A stretch of DNA of 54,912 nt from Emmonsiellopsis sp. PD_33 (Eukaryota; Ascomycota; Eurotiomycetes; Onygenales; Ajellomycetaceae). Each line of letters opens with the position of its first letter. The stretch's first letter is position 1. The stretch spans positions 1 through 54,912 of the forward strand of contig JANTQF010000230.1 in the NCBI GenBank assembly GCA_032988165.1, read 5' to 3'. The notes below the pieces were generated by a model. That model saw nothing but the letters and a program-made list of their open reading frames with translations, had not been told where the DNA came from and did no database searches. Made by a program: the position numbers and the translations under genes. Positions 35,413-47,089 of the stretch are shown here, in pieces.

Positions 35413-36544
35413 GTGGGTGTGCATGAGTAGGATAAAGAGATAAAATATAGATACATAGTGTGGGGGGGTGGGCGTTTGGTTGATATCAGGGAATGAATCG
35501 ATTGGGCTTTTTACGGCCGTTTTTCATTGGCTCTTATCCAACATATACTGTTTTTTCCCTCTTGACGCGATGATTGTGATATGGTCAATATTCATTCCGA
35601 GGCCGTCAGACACAGATGGGTTTTTATACCCGTAGGCTTTGTCTGAAACACCCTACCCTACCTCTTTTACCCTCCCCCAACCCCATAACGCCTCTACAGT
35701 CCATTTCCATCCCAGGAAGCCCTCTCATATCCGCTACACCACCCTCCCCCCCGCCCCACGGCACATAGCTTTTACATTGCACCTCATACGCATGAGACAG
35801 ACCTGCCACCCAACATCCCATTCACCTTGAGTGCCATATTAGACTGATATGTAACGCATAAAAATCGATAAATAGCATTTCGTCTCCTGTTTATCACTTC
35901 GCAGGACCAATGGCTTAATTAGGTGGCTAGCTAATTGATACTCGGGCTGCTGTCAGTGATAGCCGAGATCTCTATATTCATCTGCCATTGCAAGGCTTGA
36001 TTGATGCCAACTGACTGTGCTTGGCTTGGGGGGTTAGTAAGTGACAGTCCAAGTATATAGAGGGGTTAGTCCAGGCTAACTACCTATGCCGTTCTTGGAT
36101 GGCGATGAAACATGCCACGGGTGTTTTCCCTGCAGCAGTAAAACTAATCTTCTATTCTTAGTTTCCTCGCTAATACCAACTCTAAAATAAGCTTAAATCA
36201 ATCATTTAGTGACCAACAAATGACGTAAATTTGTCAGTCTACGGAAAGCGCCTTCCTAAACACTTGTTCCCATCTTTATTCCTACCTATATAGGTAGTTA
36301 CAGCATGCCGCTTCCTTCCACAGTGTTTGTTGTTTATACTTCCAGTGCAGGCAGCTCTTGCCATACAATTCTCTATTCTTTCTACCATGGGATCTCCTCA
36401 GTGACTCATCTGCGTGTGAAAGACAAGGTCCGTGAATGACATTACTTCTTGATGACATTCTTCCTCCCTTCTCCATCATCCCTCCCCATCACTGTCCACC
36501 AACCAAATACCTTATTCCACCTCTCCTCCTCGTTGAATCAAGCT
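35413..36544. other. Intergenic, no gene seen
   Basis: AT-rich in its second half. No recognisable gene; only short open frames. Confidence 0.55.
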
Positions 36545-38128
36545 ATGTCTCAGCATGGACGCAAACCGTATTGGTCCGAACAGGAAAGGAAACGCCTAAA
36601 GGCCCTGAGAAAACAGCAACAAAGCTCGAAAGTTTCCACAAGCGAGGCGCAGTTCCCTAGCAACGAATATTGGGATAGTTACCTCACTACACTTGACTGC
36701 GAGAGGCAAATAGAAAAACTTCAGTGGGAAGGAGAGGCTCGTGCCCATAGCCCCGGTGACCCAGATTATAGGCAAGCCGAGCAAGCATACACCCTTCGGC
36801 GGGAGGAACTTGATCAGAGATATGAGTCTGCTCAACGAAATGCAACCCGCTACAAGAAAAGAAGTATCGTTCTGAGCCTGGCCAAAACGAATAACGATAC
36901 CTCGCTCCGCCACGCGTACTTTCAGCTATTTATCGATGTGCTCGATAAGACATCCTGCAGCGACCAGCACGACTTCGTCAAGGACCTTCGCATAGCATAC
37001 GGAACAAAGACCTCCGAGGGGGCCGGGATAAAACAGGTCTGGAACGTCTTCGCAGGAGATTGGATCCACAGCTGTCTGACTAGAGCAAAACATATCTTCC
37101 CTCATCAATTTGGGAAGCACACTCTGGTGTATATATTTGGCCAAGATGCCAAAGGCGAACTCAACTCCGAGGAAAATGGTCTCTTCATGCCTAGCTGTAT
37201 TGCAGGAGAGTTTGACGAACATCAGCTCGTCATAGTGCCAGACGGACTTCCGCAGAAAGAGACCCGCGAGTGGAAGGTTCGTGTTCTGCACGAGGGGCTC
37301 AAGAATGATAGCCTCTACGGCTGCGGCAGTCCTACATACGGCGAACTTCACGGAAGGAAGCTGGTTTTCCGCGACCACAACCAACCGCGAGCCAGGTATT
37401 TTTATTTTCCCTACCTGGTCACCATCTTCAGACTCTACCGTGAAGGGCTGAAGACAGGACTTCAGAGATTCAAGTTGTCTGAAGCAGGACTGACGGAACT
37501 GATCGAAGCCTGGGATGGTTATGAGGGGAGTTATGTCCGCGAGAATGTGATTCGAGCCTTTGCAGAGGAACTTGGAGACAAGATACCCCAAGAAGTGAGA
37601 AAGAGGCTGCTACGAAATTCCCTGGAAGGTATCGCACCCGATGAACCAGAAAGGCTGGCAAGGTCGCTTGAACGCATGGAGCTAGAAAGCGATGAGGAGG
37701 AAGAAGAGTAAGTATCAGAATGGTGCTAAGTACGATGAATCCTTGTTCCGGTTCATCGACATGGTATTCATTTGGCGGATGACTGGGGCAGGTTGGATAA
37801 GTACGGGAGAAATGGAGTGGCAACTGGGCAGCAAATATGGATGTGTGGCTGTATTCTGAAGCCTAGAGCTGATAAATTCGACCTGCCTGAGTCCACTATG
37901 CCCGAACTCACCCGAGCCTGGGGCTCCGACGGGAGGTATATCCGCGATAATATGCTACGAGCGTTCGTAGAGGAAATTGCAGACGATATACCTGAGGAAG
38001 AGGGAGAGAATATACTCCAACATTCCGCCAGGGACATCCCAGGTGAAGAACCAGAAATTCTGGCATCGTCCGTTGAGGAGATGGATCTTGAAAGCGATGA
38101 GGAGGAGGAAGAATATGAATCAGTATGA
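36545..38128 (+). CDS. HNH-like nuclease-domain protein with duplicated acidic C-terminal module
   Basis: Exon 1 (36545-37707) and exon 2 (37792-38128), joined in phase 2 by an 84-bp intron (GTAAGT donor, GGCAG acceptor), give 499 residues. The centre resembles the fungal HNH domain found in many eurotialean proteins: KHIFPHQFG near residue 181, ENGLFMPSC near 210 and DEHQLVIVPDG near 225, giving an H-N-H order; the N-terminal half is charged and helical. Exon 1 ends with LTELIEAWDGYEGSYVRENV through ESDEEEE. Exon 2 repeats the module as MPELTRAWGSDGRYIRDNML through ESDEEEEE, so the last 75 residues are a tandem copy. Without the intron the frame stops at 37711 and the second copy would be orphaned. 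Function is unknown; nuclease activity is unproved. An in-frame upstream ATG at 36449 is less likely. Confidence 0.75.
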
Positions 38129-38352
38129 GAAAAGCGAAACAAATGATTAAATTGCATCGGAACACAAAAGTACTGCTGTGTATACACTTACCTAAGTACA
38201 ATTAAGTCAGTTTCGTTACATGTTCCCCTAACACCCCTTTCTCCAATCTAAACAGCACTGTAAATTGAATATAGCAAGTGGTGGTGTGGTCCCTTGGGGA
38301 TAATTTATGACAGCCTTAGACATCTACAGCTCCATATATCCTCATCCCATCC

Positions 38353-38390
38353 ACACACACACACACACACACACACACCACACACATCTA
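38353..38390. repeat. (CA)n microsatellite
   Basis: A CA dinucleotide run of about 17 units with one interruption. Confidence 0.9.
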
Positions 38391-38604
38391 TCCACCACAG
38401 CCCAATTCCCATGAGATTTCATTTCTAAGATACTACTATGTGCCGATTCAATAGATAATACCACACCCCCTACAACATCCCTGTTTACTGTCCTTTTACT
38501 TACAACCATGTCTACATATATGGATCCATGGTACGGATAGCCGCACTGCAGTATCATGCATGCGAAGTGGGTAGCTGCATGCATCACTTGCATATAGATC
38601 GATA

Positions 38605-38648
38605 TGCAGGTGCAGGTGCAGGTGCAGATGTAGATGTAGATCTAGATG
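38605..38648. repeat. Hexamer tandem repeat (TGCAGG then ATGTAG)
   Basis: About four TGCAGG-like units grade into ATGTAG-like units, a degenerate tandem array. Confidence 0.85.
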
Positions 38649-39535
38649 TTGGGAGGTAGATGGTAGATGGGGGGGTGATTGTATGTCTATATCGATGTGG
38701 TCTTTAGGACTGTGTATTTAGCGGATACTGCTTTGGGTAATGAAGGGTAGAGATATAGATAGATGTGTAGGTGCGCAAGCTTTAGATAGAGGGTGCGAGG
38801 ATGTGTTTTTGGTTTTATTCTTTTGGGATTGTAATATATATAAAGAAGAGAAGGGGTGGGGTGGGAGTGGGTGGGTAGAAAAGGACACTTAGGGTAGGGG
38901 AAGAGGGAAAAAAGAAGGAGAAGGAGAAGGAGAAGAAGCAATTATGTACATGAAATAAAATGATGAGAGAAAGTGGAGATAGGGATAGAAAAGCATGAAA
39001 CGATATCGAGGAAGGGAAAAGGATTGAGGTGATGTTGTTTAGGGGAAGACGGGGGATCGACACCTGCCATCTCGAAACGAGAGTGTAGCTGATATTGATA
39101 TTGAAGTGATATGCAGACACGAGTCCACAAAAACCCCGCCCTGTCGCCCGTGCCGTCCCGCATTGATCGCCATGATCTGTGCGCAAGTGGGTTGACGTAG
39201 AATTGGCAGGAGAAAGGAAAATTCTTATGAACTTATTAGATAGGCTTATATTTGAGAATCTCTCTCCCTCTCTGGTATGTGGTTGGAATCATATATTGTG
39301 AGCCCAAGTTTGAAAAATATAAAAACCAGCCGAACCGCATGAGGTGTGTACATATATGGTATCGCATATCAATCAAATCAAACCCCGATTCCATAACTTC
39401 TCACTTCGCACAGCTTTAAATCATCGATCAAAGAAGACGGAAAGAAAATACCAGAAATAAATAAATAAAATATGGGGTTTGAAGAAATACGGCCAAAGGA
39501 GAGAAGGGAAGAAAGTTTCACGATGGATTTCCGTT

Positions 39536-40346
39536 TTACAGGAAGGCCATCAGAGCGAGGACGGCAGTCAGCATGGAGCCGGGCAACTTGACGGACATGG
39601 CTCCGTTGGGGTCTGGAGCGGAGGTTGGCTCGCCAGTGGCGCTGGTCTCAGCAGCGGACGTGGTGGTGGTAGAGGCGGTGCTGGAAGTGGTGGAAGCGCT
39701 TGTGGAGGTAGTGGTGGAGAGAGTAGTGGCAGTTCCGCTGGTAGTGGCAGATGTGGTAGCAGTGCCAGTGCTGGACTCAGACTTGGTGGTGGTGCCAGTG
39801 GCGGTGGGCAGGGCAGTTGCCGTGCCGGTGGTCCCGTCGACAGAGAATGCGGGAGTGAAGTTGAAGTTTTCAGGGTTTTCATCGTCGATGATTTGGATGG
39901 TGTAGTCCGAGCCAGGGCCTAGGCCGGCCGACGGGGTGAACGTGTATGAGCCACTGTTGGGGATGTTTTCTGGAAAGCGGTTAGATGGCCGGTGCTAATA
40001 ATAAACATCGCCCCAGCCGCGCCCAGGCCTTCGCCTGGTCATGCGACGCGCTGGTCGAGGATCTGTGCGACTGAGGCAAATTTGGGAAACGCGCGCACGA
40101 CAACAGAAGACAAGAACAGTGGAGCAACTCACCAACAATGACCATGCCGGAACCGGCGGTGAAAGAGGTGCCATCTCCCTTCTGGAGTCGCAGGGACACA
40201 GTGCCGTCGGTGCTGGGTTCCCACGATAGAGAGGTGGGCTTGCCGGCCTCGAACTCGTAGCCGCCCTTGGGGACGTTGAAGGCATTATCCTGGGCAGCAA
40301 CAACGGCAGCCAAGGCGCTGACAGCGAGGTAGATGATTGAGCGCAT
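39536..40346 (-). CDS. GPI-anchored cell-wall protein with Kre9/Knh1-like N-terminal domain
   Basis: Two minus-strand exons (40346-40133 and 39969-39536, phase 1, 163-bp intron) give 215 residues. A signal peptide (IIYLAVSALAAVVAA) is followed by the Ig-like module of the Ser/Thr-rich, GPI-anchored Kre9/Knh1 family: NVPKGGYEFEAGKPTSLSWE, TVSLRLQKG, GSYTFTPSAGLGPGSDYTI and QIIDDENPENFNFTPAFSV. About 90 Ser/Thr-rich residues, expected to be O-mannosylated, then lead to an omega-site region (DPNGAMS) and a hydrophobic tail (LPGSMLTAVLALMAFL), a GPI attachment signal. It should sit at the plasma membrane or wall. The threonine-rich part creates long antisense frames on the + strand. An upstream in-frame ATG at 40367 is possible. 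Confidence 0.87.
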
Positions 40347-42171
40347 GGTGATGAAATGAGGTCTCACGGGGGGTTATGAGGGATATTGGTAGATCGATAA
40401 GGGGAGTCGAACGAAGGACAGGCAGCTATTAGCCGGAGCAGAAGACAAGTTAACGAGAGTAAAGAGAAAGCAAGCAAGCTATCCTCAGGAAAGAAACGAA
40501 CGGCGGGGAGAGACTCGATCTGGCTGGACAGGAGAGGAGAGAAGAAGAAGAGGAGGAGAGGAGGTCGACGAAATTCAGGAGTCACGGATGCGAAAATTGC
40601 GCCGGTCCAGGGCAGGGGAGACGCGTCCTATTGCGGTTTAGCGCGGGAGCCCCAGCGTTCGCCAAGCTCATCCTCGCGGGCACTAGTCTTCGAGAGTTTA
40701 GAGGCCTTGCGGCAGGGCATTTCCCCGCATTGGCATGTGACCGCCACTAGAGGGCCTCTATTTTGCAAGCCCACGTGAGGCTAGCGGGATTTGCTGCACC
40801 AATCCCTGCAGCCACGCTAGTGACAGACTCGGGCTAGCGCTGGCTCGGAGCGGCGAAACATGGGCAACCGAAGGCGAATTGGCCAATCAGACCCCATGGA
40901 TTGGGACAGCCAGATCCAATGGGCTCGCCCAGCTTTGATTCATTCAACCCCCCTTGGAACTGGGGACTCGAGTTGTGCGTGGCGTCGGCCAGGGCCAGCA
41001 TCAGCGAAGCTGTGGTGCCGCAGACTGCTGTGCTGTGGTGCAACGCCCACTCCTTGACTGGCTGGGTTTCATCTGCCTGTCATTGCTGTCACCCAAGTCG
41101 CTTGCCGCTGTCGTGCGTGATGTCATGGTCGACTCTGTCCAACTGCACTGTGACAGGCATCGCTCCAGACGGACGACGCGCTGGGATGGAGAGTGATACA
41201 ACCCATGCCTCTCTGCTCCAGCCTCCTCATTTCGGCAATCGACATCCCCTGCTTAACATCTGCGCCAGCCCAATCATCTGCGGCCTTTGCGACTCTGCTA
41301 ATTTAGCCTTGCCTGTGTGGCGCGCCCAGGCCGACCGATAGTCACGTGCATACTTCGCCGCTGTCATGTCGGTCGGAAATACTATATCCCGATAGACGCT
41401 ACAGCCGCGCGCCCCGCGCCTCTCACCCCCTCCCTGCGCGGCTTGGTCACCTTTTCCATGTCTCGAGACAGATCTCAAAACAATTCAATCCATTATGCCG
41501 GCTTCCATGATCCACCTCTCTCAATAACGAGCATTTTACACCCCTTCTATTTTATCATTCACTAGGCGCCCGGAATAGTAGTGACCACAGGAAAACTTGC
41601 CTGTATTGTCCACCCTTTCAGCCGTCCTTCACAGTCCCTCCAAGGCAAACAACATCGGGGAGCCCGCCCCGGGCACCATGAAAACCGCAACAATGCATGA
41701 CACCGTTCATTGACATTTCGGATCGCCGACCAAACCCGGCCTACCCTGACGCATGATGGCTTTGGCTCGCCGATTACCGTTTGAGCTTATTATGGGCGCA
41801 TTGTGCAAGGAGCTAGATCCCACCTTCTGCATCATGACGTTGGTTCTCTGCGCATTGCACACTGCGCATCACCTCCCTTTTCGTTGCTGGGATGCTACTT
41901 TCCTTCTTTTGGTAGTGGTTCACTGTCTGCAATCGAGCCCCCCTTCAGAATTTTCTCGTGCCAGTCAATTTTGCAATCCATGTTACCATGATTGGGTCAC
42001 CCGATGGGCTTCCGCTGATCATAAAACCAGCCTCGTTTCTCTCATCCCATTCACCATTTGACTTTTGTCCTGAAAAGAATAAGATTTAGAGCTGCTTCAT
42101 ATCCTTCTTTAAAGCTCTGCAGCTTTCAAACCTTATCCGGTTTCTGCCTTTTCTTTTGTCTCTGTATCGGG
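40347..42171. other. Intergenic, 1.8 kb, no gene seen
   Basis: Divergent spacer between the GPI protein gene and the first gene of the small-protein array. Open frames near 40901-41341 and 41753-42061 lack features. The last 100 bp are pyrimidine-rich. Confidence 0.5.
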
Positions 42172-42953
42172 ATGTCCGACCGCATAACATTACCAATTTC
42201 GGTGTTGGACGAGTTGATACAGCTCAAAAGTCGATTCACCACGCAGCTCAGTACAGTTGACTATTCTTCTGAGCCTTCGTATGTAAGCCTCTCAGCTACA
42301 TGCAAGGAATATATGGTCACGTTGCAGCGATATATGTTTCGATCCATCGATCAGAAAGGCGTTGAGTTGCGAAGACATTACCAGCGGCAAACCGCTCTCA
42401 AGAATGCCGGGGAAATGGCGCTGTACGCGGAGATGGAAGAGGAATTGCAGTTGTTGAGGATCGAAAATGATAAGGTTCTGCAAAAGATTTGTATGCTGGT
42501 TCCCTCTGTTTTAGGACACAGGCGGGCTAATATCCTAACTCGCACGGGTTTTAGTTGATGAAACAACCAGGGCGGGCCAACTCCTTATGACCGTTGGCGG
42601 CTTCATTCTCCGCATCCAAGAACAGTCGGAAAACCCAAGTCAAATGCAGAGGATGGTGGCGGCGGAGGTTGCTGCGTCGGAAGCAGAGATCTCCATATTC
42701 GAGTATGTTCAGCAGCTAATTTTGCACTGTTACTTACCCACACCCCAAACCTGATACTATATCCATTCTGGACCGTGACCTGGCACATGCTTAGCGTTAT
42801 TCTACTACTAACCTGGAATATCACCAAAATATCCCCTTACCGTTCACAGAGTCACATCCTCAGTGCCCTAAACGCCCATTCTAAGCTACTAACAAGTTCC
42901 CTAGGACACACAAGCGAGAGCTGGAACAGGCACAGTCCAGACTGAAGCATTGA
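42172..42953 (+). CDS. Small coiled-coil protein of unknown function (array member 1)
   Basis: Three exons (42172-42490, 42555-42702, 42905-42953; phases 1 and 2) give 171 residues. No signal peptide or membrane helix. Most of the protein is predicted helical by pattern, with heptad-like stretches (EMALYAEMEEELQLLRIEND, VAAEVAASEAEISIFE) and a charged end (THKRELEQAQSRLKH). I do not recognise the family. Exon sizes and intron phases match three other small genes downstream on the same strand. Splice sites are good (GTATGC, GTATGT; CTAAC branch sites in both introns), which supports a real gene. Confidence 0.65.
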
Positions 42954-44306
42954 CCCGCGCTGCGCCCGCTATTATCTCGTGACCGTCACTATTGCGTAAA
43001 TTCCGGAACACAGCACGTCCTGCATAATAATAACATCTTCAGCATTTATCAAAGCGTTATAGGAGTTTTCGGGTTCAAGCAATACAGGTGTGAAAAATGG
43101 CCTTGGTTGTTTTTTGTTTTTTCTTTCTTTCTTTTTTCTTCTCTTCTCTTCTCTTTTCTTTCTTGGAGTTTCATAAGGTCTTTTGTTCCGGCTCTTTGGG
43201 AGAGGAGCGAGCGGATCAAGTGAAGATGTTAGCAATATGACTGACTCGGGCATCTCTTCTACCTTTCCCTCCTCGAGTTTCCGTGATCATGCCGCAGACG
43301 ACTTATTTTGAGGTAAGACCGTGCGGCGGCCATTGTCGGTTCATCCCAATCCTCCCTATAAATTTTGATGGCTTGTTTGCCGCTTGTTGCCTTCTCCCGT
43401 ACCCTGGCAACTGTTGGCTAACATCTGCTGTTGTGCGCCCAACTACCCCTGTCTTTGGTGCTAACCCTAGCCACACTAGAGATCAAGTTCATTGTCTACG
43501 TCCGGTTTGTCGCTGTTTTGATGTTGTTGGATTTGGGCTTATTGCTGACAATAATGATTTGTGAGGCAGGGCCTGGATCTGTTCGTCTAATCTTTGTTGC
43601 ACCAACTTAATAGCTCCCGCTTTTTTAGGATCTCCCAAACGTCCCCTTACAAGGACCTCGCCATGTGTCATCACACCCACTCGTTCCCCCCAAACTCGTC
43701 ATGCGTCTCATTCCGTTGCTTGGATTCCGCCACCACGGAGACAAACAAGTTGATATAGACCGGAATGAAAGCACCCCACCAAGATGATACTGTTACGTTC
43801 CATCCCTCTCAATTCACATTCACTTTGATGCTTCATGCTGTATGGCTTTGTTAGTTGCTGAGTCTGCGGACTCTCTCGCTCTATGTCCTACCCAACTGTA
43901 CTCCTTTGACTGGGTGGGCTTTGCCATCCTCCTGTTCGCCACATCTCCTTGAATGATGACATGGAGGATAGCGGGCGTGGATTGGAAACCCCTAGCTCAA
44001 CAATGAGCTTGCAGCATCTCAAGGAGCAGTAAATGGAGGTATAAATGACCCCCCACACCCAAGTTCCCTGGTTAGCTTTTGGAAACGAACAAATAACAGC
44101 ATCAAACCGAACTTGATCCATCACACTATACTATTTTTATATTAGATACCTTCACCGTTCCAGACATCGCGGGATATAACTGTTTTCCTCACTTCCCGAT
44201 TCCCTGCGTTTTCCCGTCGCATTTCAGATATCGGATAGGAATAGAGCGTCGTGTGCTCTGTTGGAGTCCAGCTTTGGTGTCCGTGCCTTGACTTGGTTCG
44301 ATCAAG
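42954..44306. other. Intergenic, no gene seen
   Basis: Contains a CTTTT-type pyrimidine tract near 43115-43160 and the promoter of array member 2. Short open frames only. Confidence 0.5.
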
Positions 44307-44679
44307 ATGGCGGTCAATAGAGATACCCAACCTAGGGATCTGTCTACAATCAACGGGCTTTTACGGCTTGACCTCTATTCCACGGATCTTGAGCGTGCCA
44401 CCCAATTGGATGCTTTGAATCAGAAGTCGGCAGGCATTGGAAATGGTATGCAGGATTTTTATACCAACTTATGCAACGATGGTAAGCACGGCTACCCAGG
44501 TTGTTTTGCTTTTTCAGAGCCAAATGTACGTAGCTGATGAAATCTTAGCGGTCCGGATGTACACAATAGTTCAAAATATGGAACATGAAATTAAGTCATT
44601 GGAGGAACTTGAACACAGCGACGTTCATATTAAAGAAGCACTTGATAGGGCCAACGCTAACGGGATCAATCTCGGGTAA
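44307..44679 (+). CDS. Small helical protein of unknown function (array member 2)
   Basis: Exons 44307-44481 and 44549-44679 (phase 1) give 101 residues if translation stops at 44677-44679. The same bases also make a phase-2 GTAAGC donor at 44676, and an acceptor at 44786 would open a third exon ending at 44835, adding about 15 residues and matching the three-exon pattern of the neighbours. The protein is polar and helical (YTIVQNMEHEIKSLEELEHS, VHIKEALDRANANG), without a signal peptide. Family unknown. The two possible ends cannot be separated without transcripts. Confidence 0.55.
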
Positions 44680-46431
44680 GCCGCTTACATAAACCCCTTT
44701 GTGTTGTCCCGTCCAGCTTGCTGATATGATTTTGACATGGGCATATGAAAAGACCCGGAGTTAAGGCCCTTCTCCTTGGATTACAGGCCAAGGCATTTAC
44801 GTTTGGCTTCACGCGTCCGGTTTTGTTCGGGTTAACATTACAGCTGGTCGGGGACGGCAGAGGTACCTAGTCAAACAGTAGTTCTCAACAGTGACCGACA
44901 ATTTGGCTTCTCGGGTTTCGCACCCAATGTTTTAATTGGATTTGTTTTCCGGTATCCACCGTCCGCCGCATATGGCTGAGCGATGTCTGCTTGACTATTG
45001 CCATGGGATGTCGCTCTTTCCTCTTCTTTCCCAAATTCTATCATCTGTGCTCTGCTGTACCCTCTTCAGCAAATGCTCTTTTGGCGTGTTTTTGGGCTTT
45101 ACTTTTGCAGTTGTTCTGGGCTCAGATTTCGGGTTATTTTTAAGCTGTTATGTTTGTGTTACTCTATCGGACGGAGTGTTGGGGTTCTACGTCTCTCGCT
45201 GGCGAGTGTGGTTGCTTTTTTTCCGTTTTGGCGTGTGTGTGAGATGCAAGCGTGTGTCTCGTCCGGTCCTTCTCACAAATCGTACTTATTATTTACTTAC
45301 TCCTGCAGTCTTTTGTCGTCTATCTGCCCTGGAAATATGTGTCTCAGGTGACTACCTCCCAGACACCAATCTCCGCGCCATCTCCCTTTGTTTTCCCTCT
45401 CGTTCTTCGTCTTGTTATTAATCGAAAATATAGAGACTGTTACACGGAGGGATGTTCTTATTTATTTATGGAGGTAGTACACGAAGGTCTAGGGGTTTTC
45501 TCTGCCACTTGATTTGACTGTTACGCCCTTTTACCTCTAGAAAGCATAGCAGCAATGGCGAAACTTAAATGAGTGTTCCCTTTCCTTGAAAGAATATCCC
45601 TCTGTGTGGCAAGCTCTATATTTTCGACAAATATAATTTTGATTATCTACAAACAGTGCTAAATACAGCGTATTATTCATTTTGAATAAAGGCCCGTAAT
45701 TCCCATACTATGGGAATTGGAATATGAACTGCGTTCTTATGTTATGTTATGGGCATGGGTGGTATAAACATAAAACTTTGAGTGTTTTATTATGGGACTT
45801 TTTCTTTTTCCCTTTCGTTGCGTGAGGCTGGGTTGACTTAGGTTAATTAATTAGCTGGATGGAGGAGGGAAGGTTATGGTTATTTTTATTTTTTATTTAG
45901 TTAGGGTTAGGGAAAAAATACGGGCTTTTATTTTTATTATATAATAGGGTGCTGATATGGAGAAATTGCCGGTAATAATGTTTTGAGTGATTAGTTATTC
46001 TAGTTAATGGTCGTTGTTTTTCTTTCTTTTGTTGTTGCCAATGCTGAGAAGATGTTTTCAGGCATTATTCTATATAATTCCCCCCTTCTTCACAACATGA
46101 CTTGAGTAAACAAAGCTCATGACTGTGAATTTTCTGTAGTCGCTGGTTGATATTCACGGTTGCAAAGTTATGCTTTGAAAGTTCAAAACTTGGAGTTAGA
46201 ATGTGAGGAGGGAGAGTGTATATAAATACACCCTATCATGCCTTGATCTTGGACTCCTACACCTCAACAACTAAATCTGAGTTGACGAGAAACAGCTACT
46301 ATTAGCCACAATTTTGATTTAACTTCGTGGATTTCCCCTCCTCTTACTTATTTATTTTGCCTGCTCGCGTTTTACACAAATAGCCTCTCGCTCCAAACTA
46401 TTTCCTTTTGGCTTCTTTACTGATATCCACA
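44680..46431. other. Intergenic, no gene seen
   Basis: The frames at 44936-45421 translate to cysteine- and phenylalanine-rich, chance-like sequence. A 9-bp inverted repeat with a 3-nt loop lies at 45698-45718. AT content is very high from 45780 to 46080. A TATATAAATA box lies at 46219-46228 before array member 3. Confidence 0.5.
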
Positions 46432-47089
46432 ATGAGCAACGAGCGTATTACCCACGACCGCTTCGAAGAGTTCAAGCAGCAGGACACGTCCAACTGGACC
46501 GACCAAGAATGGGAGAACTTCTTCTCATATATCAGGGCGCTGAGCAGCCAGTATATTGATGACTGGGAGGATGAATTATATCGCACAGAGGGGCTAGAGA
46601 GAGATACGAAGAAATATGTGAGAATTCTCGAGCATGGAGTTGCCAACCTCGATGGCATGCAAGAAGCTGTGCAGAGATGTTGTAACAGACTCCAAGCTAC
46701 TAGTAAGTCGGATGTCTTTGAGAAAGATATGTATTTCTGCTATTTTCTTTGCTGGAGCGATACTGACGGAACTGCCTATTTCCTCCCCCCACGAACAGTA
46801 CCAATATGCGTTGAACTGTGTAGGAGGTTTGAAGAATTTTTGACGGAGTTGGGATCAGTCCCTATTGCCCCAGCCAGTTCTGAGGTAGCAATCGCTATTT
46901 TGCTGCAGAGAAGGAGACAAATGCTGTATAGTATGAAGTATGTCCATCCATCCTTGTGTCTCTTTGAGGTGCTTGTATGATTTGTTTTATTAATCTGTTT
47001 GGCATTTCCGGCAAAATAGGGATGCAATCGATTCTCAGAAGATAGCGTTGCGAGAACTGAAGCTCGGATATAAACTTGGTGAGGCTTAA
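46432..47089 (+). CDS. Small helical protein of unknown function (array member 3)
   Basis: Three exons (46432-46702, 46799-46937, 47020-47089; phases 1 and 2) give 159 residues. N-terminus: ITHDRFEEFKQQDTSNWTDQ then EWENFFSYIRALSS, paralogous to member 4 (LTHEKFQDIVVQSKGDWTKD). The rest is helical (VQRCCNRLQAT, VAIAILLQRRRQMLYSMK) and the end is LRELKLGYKLGEA. No signal peptide. Intron 1 is exactly 96 nt with no in-frame stop, so its retention would give a longer protein (191 residues if intron 2 is removed). A TATATAAATA box sits about 205 bp upstream. Function unknown. Confidence 0.68.

Larger units (their letters stand above)
38129..39535. other. Intergenic with simple repeats, no gene seen
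   Basis: Both flanking genes end here. It holds a CA microsatellite (38353-38390), a hexamer repeat (38605-38648) and a GGAGAA-type purine tract (38910-38940). Confidence 0.6.

Noticed and set aside
34494..35456. 320-codon minus-strand open frame over NOP12
   Set aside because: It is antisense to the RRM-bearing coding sequence; its Pro/Ser-rich translation reflects strong third-position C/G bias of NOP12.
39479..39922. Gly/Val-rich + strand frames over the GPI protein gene
   Set aside because: Antisense of the Ser/Thr-rich coding repeats.
44936..45421. 161-codon frame rich in Cys, Phe and Leu
   Set aside because: Composition mirrors a T-rich spacer; no domain, signal or splice partner.
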